Shown here: piece by piece, positions 5,258 through 7,429 of the stretch
Layout: each line of letters begins with the position of its first letter
Position numbering within the stretch: position 1 is the stretch's first letter
From: Neisseria lactamica
GTDB taxonomy: Bacteria; Pseudomonadota; Gammaproteobacteria; Burkholderiales; Neisseriaceae
Assembly (NCBI GenBank): GCA_001067655.1
Contig: JUNU01000097.1
Span: 1 to 7,429, forward strand
Reading direction: 5' to 3'
Length of the DNA: 7,429 nt
Made by a program: the position numbers and the translations under genes
Notes under the pieces: model-generated
What the model was told of the DNA's origin: nothing
Seen by the model: the letters and a program-made list of their open reading frames with translations, nothing else
The model's database searches: none

Positions 5258-7285
5258 TTGTCTTTATTTCATTTCTTACGCAACCGCTCTTCGTTCAATC
5301 CCTTCGTCGTTTCCGTTACGCTGTCCTTCGTGCTGCTGGTCATCAGCATCGCGCTTTTTATTCCGCAGCAGGCAGAAACCGTCCTCAATGCCGCCAAAAC
5401 GGGCATTTTCAAAAACTTCAGTTGGTTTTACATCTTGGCGTTTTCAGCCTTCTTCTTCTTCCTGCTCGCACTTTCGGTCAGCAGCCTCGGCAACATCAAG
5501 CTGGGCAGCAACGAAGAAGAGCCTGAATTTAGCTTTTGGTCTTGGCTCGCCATGCTGTTCGCGGCGGGTATGGGCGTCGGGTTGATGTTTTTCGGTGTCG
5601 CCGAACCGCTCACCCACTATCTGTCCCCCATTACCGAAGGCGGCAGCGGCGCAAGGCAGCAGGACGCGTTGCTCCACACCCTCTTCCACTGGGGCGTACA
5701 TGCCTGGTCGGTTTACGCCGCCATGGCGTTGGCGCTCGCCTATTTCGCTTTCCGCTACAAACTCCCACTTTCCCTGCGTTCCTGCTTTTATCCGCTGTTG
5801 AAAGAGAAAATCGACGGTAAGGCAGGCGACATCATCGACATACTCGCGCTGGTCGCCACCCTGTTCGGCATCATCACCACGCTTGGTTTCGGTGCGGCGC
5901 AGTTGGGTGCGGGCTTGGCACAAATCGGCTGGATAAGCGAAAACACCTTTTCCGTACAAACCATCGTGATTTTCGCCGTCATGGGTTTGGCAGTCGCCTC
6001 CGCCGCCTCCGGCATAGGCAAAGGCGTCAAAATGTTGAGCGAGATGAACTTGACCCTTGCTTTTGTACTGATGGTCTTCGTCCTCGCTACCGGCCCGACC
6101 CTCCACCTGCTCTCCGCCTTCAACGACAACCTCGGCACTTACCTGAGCAACCTCGTACAACTCAGTTTCAAAACATACAGCTACGAACAAAACCATACCG
6201 AATGGTTCGGCGGCTGGACCATCTTATACTGGGCATGGTGGTGTTCTTGGGCGCCTTTCGTCGGACTCTTCATCGCCCGCATCTCGCGCGGACGCACCAT
6301 ACGCGAATTCATTTTCGGCGTTTTGGCGGTTCCCTCCCTGTTCTGCGTCATCTGGTTTACCATCTTCGGCGATACCGCCATCTGGATTAACGACCACACC
6401 GCAGCAGGCGCATTGGGCGAATTGACCGGCACGCCCGAAAAACTCCTCTTCCGCTTCCTCGAATACCTCCCCCTGCCGACCCTCACAGGGCTCGTCAGCC
6501 TCATGGTGATCGCCCTCTTCTTCATCACCTCCGCCGACTCCGGTATTTACGTCCTCAACAACATCGCCTCCCGCGACAAAAGCGTGGCCGCCCCGCGCTG
6601 GCAGGCAGTGATGTGGGGGCTGTTGATGTCCGCCGCCGCCATCGTCCTTTTGCGCTTCGGCGGACTGCCCACCCTGCAAACCATGACCCTCATCGTCGCC
6701 CTGCCTTTCGCCCTGCTCATGCTGATCATGTGTTTCAGCCTATGGCGCGGATTAAACGCCGACCACAAATACTTCACGACCGCCGTCACCCCCTCCAGTG
6801 TCTATTGGAGCGGCGACAACTGGCAGGACAGGCTTGAGCGTATGCTGAACCAAACACAGGAACAAGACATCCTCAAATTCCTCAAAACCACCGCCCTGCC
6901 CGCCATGCGCGAACTGGGCGAGGAGCTGTCCGACAAATACAGCCTGAGCGTCGATATCCAAACCCACTTCGACCGCGAAGAGCCTGCCGTCGAATTCACC
7001 ATCCACAAAGAGTCCCTGCGCGACTTCATGTACGGCATTAAAACCATCAAGCGCGAAGTGTCCGAACAGCTTATCAAAGACGGCCACCTCCCGCACATCC
7101 GCCACAACGTAACCTACGAGCCCTACACCTACTTCTTCGACGGCCGCAGCGGCTACGACGTGCAATACATGAACCGCCGCGAACTCATCGCCGACATCCT
7201 CAAGCAGTACGAGCGTTACCTCAACCTCCTGACCGATGTCGGACAAGAACTCATGTCGCACCAGCAAACCGAATTGGCAGAATAA
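5258..7285 (+). CDS. betT: BCCT-family betaine/choline transporter
   Basis: BCCT proteins import quaternary ammonium solutes such as glycine betaine or choline through the inner membrane for osmoprotection. From the TTG start the protein has 675 residues, close to E. coli BetT (677). Twelve helices are expected; the first spans about 15-36. The family signature is GWTILYWAWW (319-328), continuing into CSWAPFVG, with the aromatic substrate cage W327, W328, W331. In helix 3 the coupling motif is AAGMGVG (102-108). It has glycine where proton-coupled choline carriers of the BetT type carry aspartate. The residues matching the Na2 sodium site of BetP are present (A102, M105, F421, T424, S425). 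This points to sodium-driven betaine uptake, despite the BetT-like length. The hydrophilic C-terminal tail (about 497-675) is the kind that senses osmotic stress in BetT. I use betT for the family; the substrate is not proven. The gene stands alone, with its own promoter, long leader and terminator. Confidence 0.92.
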   Translation: MSLFHFLRNRSSFNPFVVSVTLSFVLLVISIALFIPQQAETVLNAAKTGIFKNFSWFYILAFSAFFFFLLALSVSSLGNIKLGSNEEEPEFSFWSWLAMLFAAGMGVGLMFFGVAEPLTHYLSPITEGGSGARQQDALLHTLFHWGVHAWSVYAAMALALAYFAFRYKLPLSLRSCFYPLLKEKIDGKAGDIIDILALVATLFGIITTLGFGAAQLGAGLAQIGWISENTFSVQTIVIFAVMGLAVASAASGIGKGVKMLSEMNLTLAFVLMVFVLATGPTLHLLSAFNDNLGTYLSNLVQLSFKTYSYEQNHTEWFGGWTILYWAWWCSWAPFVGLFIARISRGRTIREFIFGVLAVPSLFCVIWFTIFGDTAIWINDHTAAGALGELTGTPEKLLFRFLEYLPLPTLTGLVSLMVIALFFITSADSGIYVLNNIASRDKSVAAPRWQAVMWGLLMSAAAIVLLRFGGLPTLQTMTLIVALPFALLMLIMCFSLWRGLNADHKYFTTAVTPSSVYWSGDNWQDRLERMLNQTQEQDILKFLKTTALPAMRELGEELSDKYSLSVDIQTHFDREEPAVEFTIHKESLRDFMYGIKTIKREVSEQLIKDGHLPHIRHNVTYEPYTYFFDGRSGYDVQYMNRRELIADILKQYERYLNLLTDVGQELMSHQQTELAE

Positions 7286-7309
7286 GTTTTTGTTAAACAG
7301 GTGGTAACC

Positions 7310-7352
7310 AAGGTCGTCTGAAAACAGATTTCCCGTTTTCAGACGACCTTTC
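7310..7352 (+). terminator. Transporter-gene terminator made of two inverted DNA uptake sequences
   Basis: Exact AG-mucDUS copies at 7311-7322 and, inverted, 7338-7349 form a 16-bp stem (7310-7325 with 7335-7350) with a 9-base loop, followed by a T-rich tail (TTTCTTC). Confidence 0.9.
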
Positions 7353-7376
7353 TTCATGTATTCAAACAAACAACAC

Positions 7377-7429
7377 GAGACCTTTGCAAAATTCCCCAAA
7401 ATCCCCTAAATTCCCACCAAGACATTTAG
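7377..7429 (+). mobile_element. Probable left end of an IS5-family (IS1106-like) insertion sequence, cut by the window edge
   Basis: GAGACCTTTGCAAAATTCC at 7377 matches, from memory, the terminal inverted repeat and leader of the common neisserial IS5-family elements of the IS1106 type. In those the transposase starts shortly after this point on the same strand. CTAAAT (7406-7411) and ATTTAG (7424-7429) could pair as part of a leader hairpin. Whether an intact element or only a solo end follows cannot be seen here. No target duplication is visible. Confidence 0.62.

Noticed and set aside
5444..6196. Minus-strand open frame of 250 codons over the transporter gene
   Set aside because: It has no recognisable domain, and its composition is that of a shadow frame of the conserved transporter.
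296..7349. Repeated short motif as a CRISPR array
   Set aside because: The copies are irregularly spaced, lie in both orientations and match the neisserial DNA uptake sequence.
6752..7399. Minus-strand open frame of 215 codons at the end of the transporter
   Set aside because: It spans the terminator hairpin and mirrors the transporter's C-terminal tail; there is no ribosome binding site or motif.

Overview
The window is chromosomal DNA of a Neisseria species. The best evidence is the DNA uptake sequence. Nine exact copies of AGGTCGTCTGAA (on either strand) are present, plus three one-mismatch copies, one AGGCCGTCTGAA and one ten-base core. AGGTCGTCTGAA is the 'mucosa' dialect (AG-mucDUS) of commensal Neisseria rather than the ATGCCGTCTGAA dialect of meningococcus and gonococcus. 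The species is not resolved. Correia-type repeats and what looks like the end of a neisserial IS element agree with the genus. All recognised genes are on the + strand.

Layout, left to right. Positions 1-54 hold the right end of a Correia-type repeat, cut by the window edge. Next come a SAM-dependent methyltransferase gene of unknown substrate (92-1210) and, 40 bp later, rsuA (1251-1934), a 16S rRNA pseudouridine synthase; the two are probably co-transcribed. The 361-bp gap that follows contains an AT-rich stretch, a promoter-like sequence, and a predicted non-coding RNA of about 107 nt that ends in a strong intrinsic terminator (2138-2176). Then comes proA (2296-3555), the second step of proline synthesis, closed by a hairpin built from two inverted uptake sequences. 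A 288-bp gap with a promoter leads to an unrecognised polytopic membrane protein (3844-4845), again followed by a paired-uptake-sequence hairpin. A 412-bp leader region precedes the last gene. It has a good sigma70 promoter, a degenerate Correia element (5120-5206) and a strong Shine-Dalgarno. The last gene (5258-7285) is a BCCT-family betaine/choline transporter that most likely starts at TTG. It too ends at a paired-uptake-sequence terminator, and the window closes inside what looks like the left end of an IS5-family (IS1106-like) element at 7377.

The genes do not form one pathway. The first two concern RNA modification or methylation. proA (proline, a compatible solute in many bacteria) and the BCCT transporter (betaine uptake) could both serve osmotic adaptation, but they are separate transcription units and the link is only inference.

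No new defence or mobile gene system is visible. The items most worth a second look are the candidate sRNA or leader RNA before proA, the Correia element sitting in the long betT 5' UTR, the transporter's ion-coupling motif, and the uptake-sequence inverted repeat inside the methyltransferase gene.
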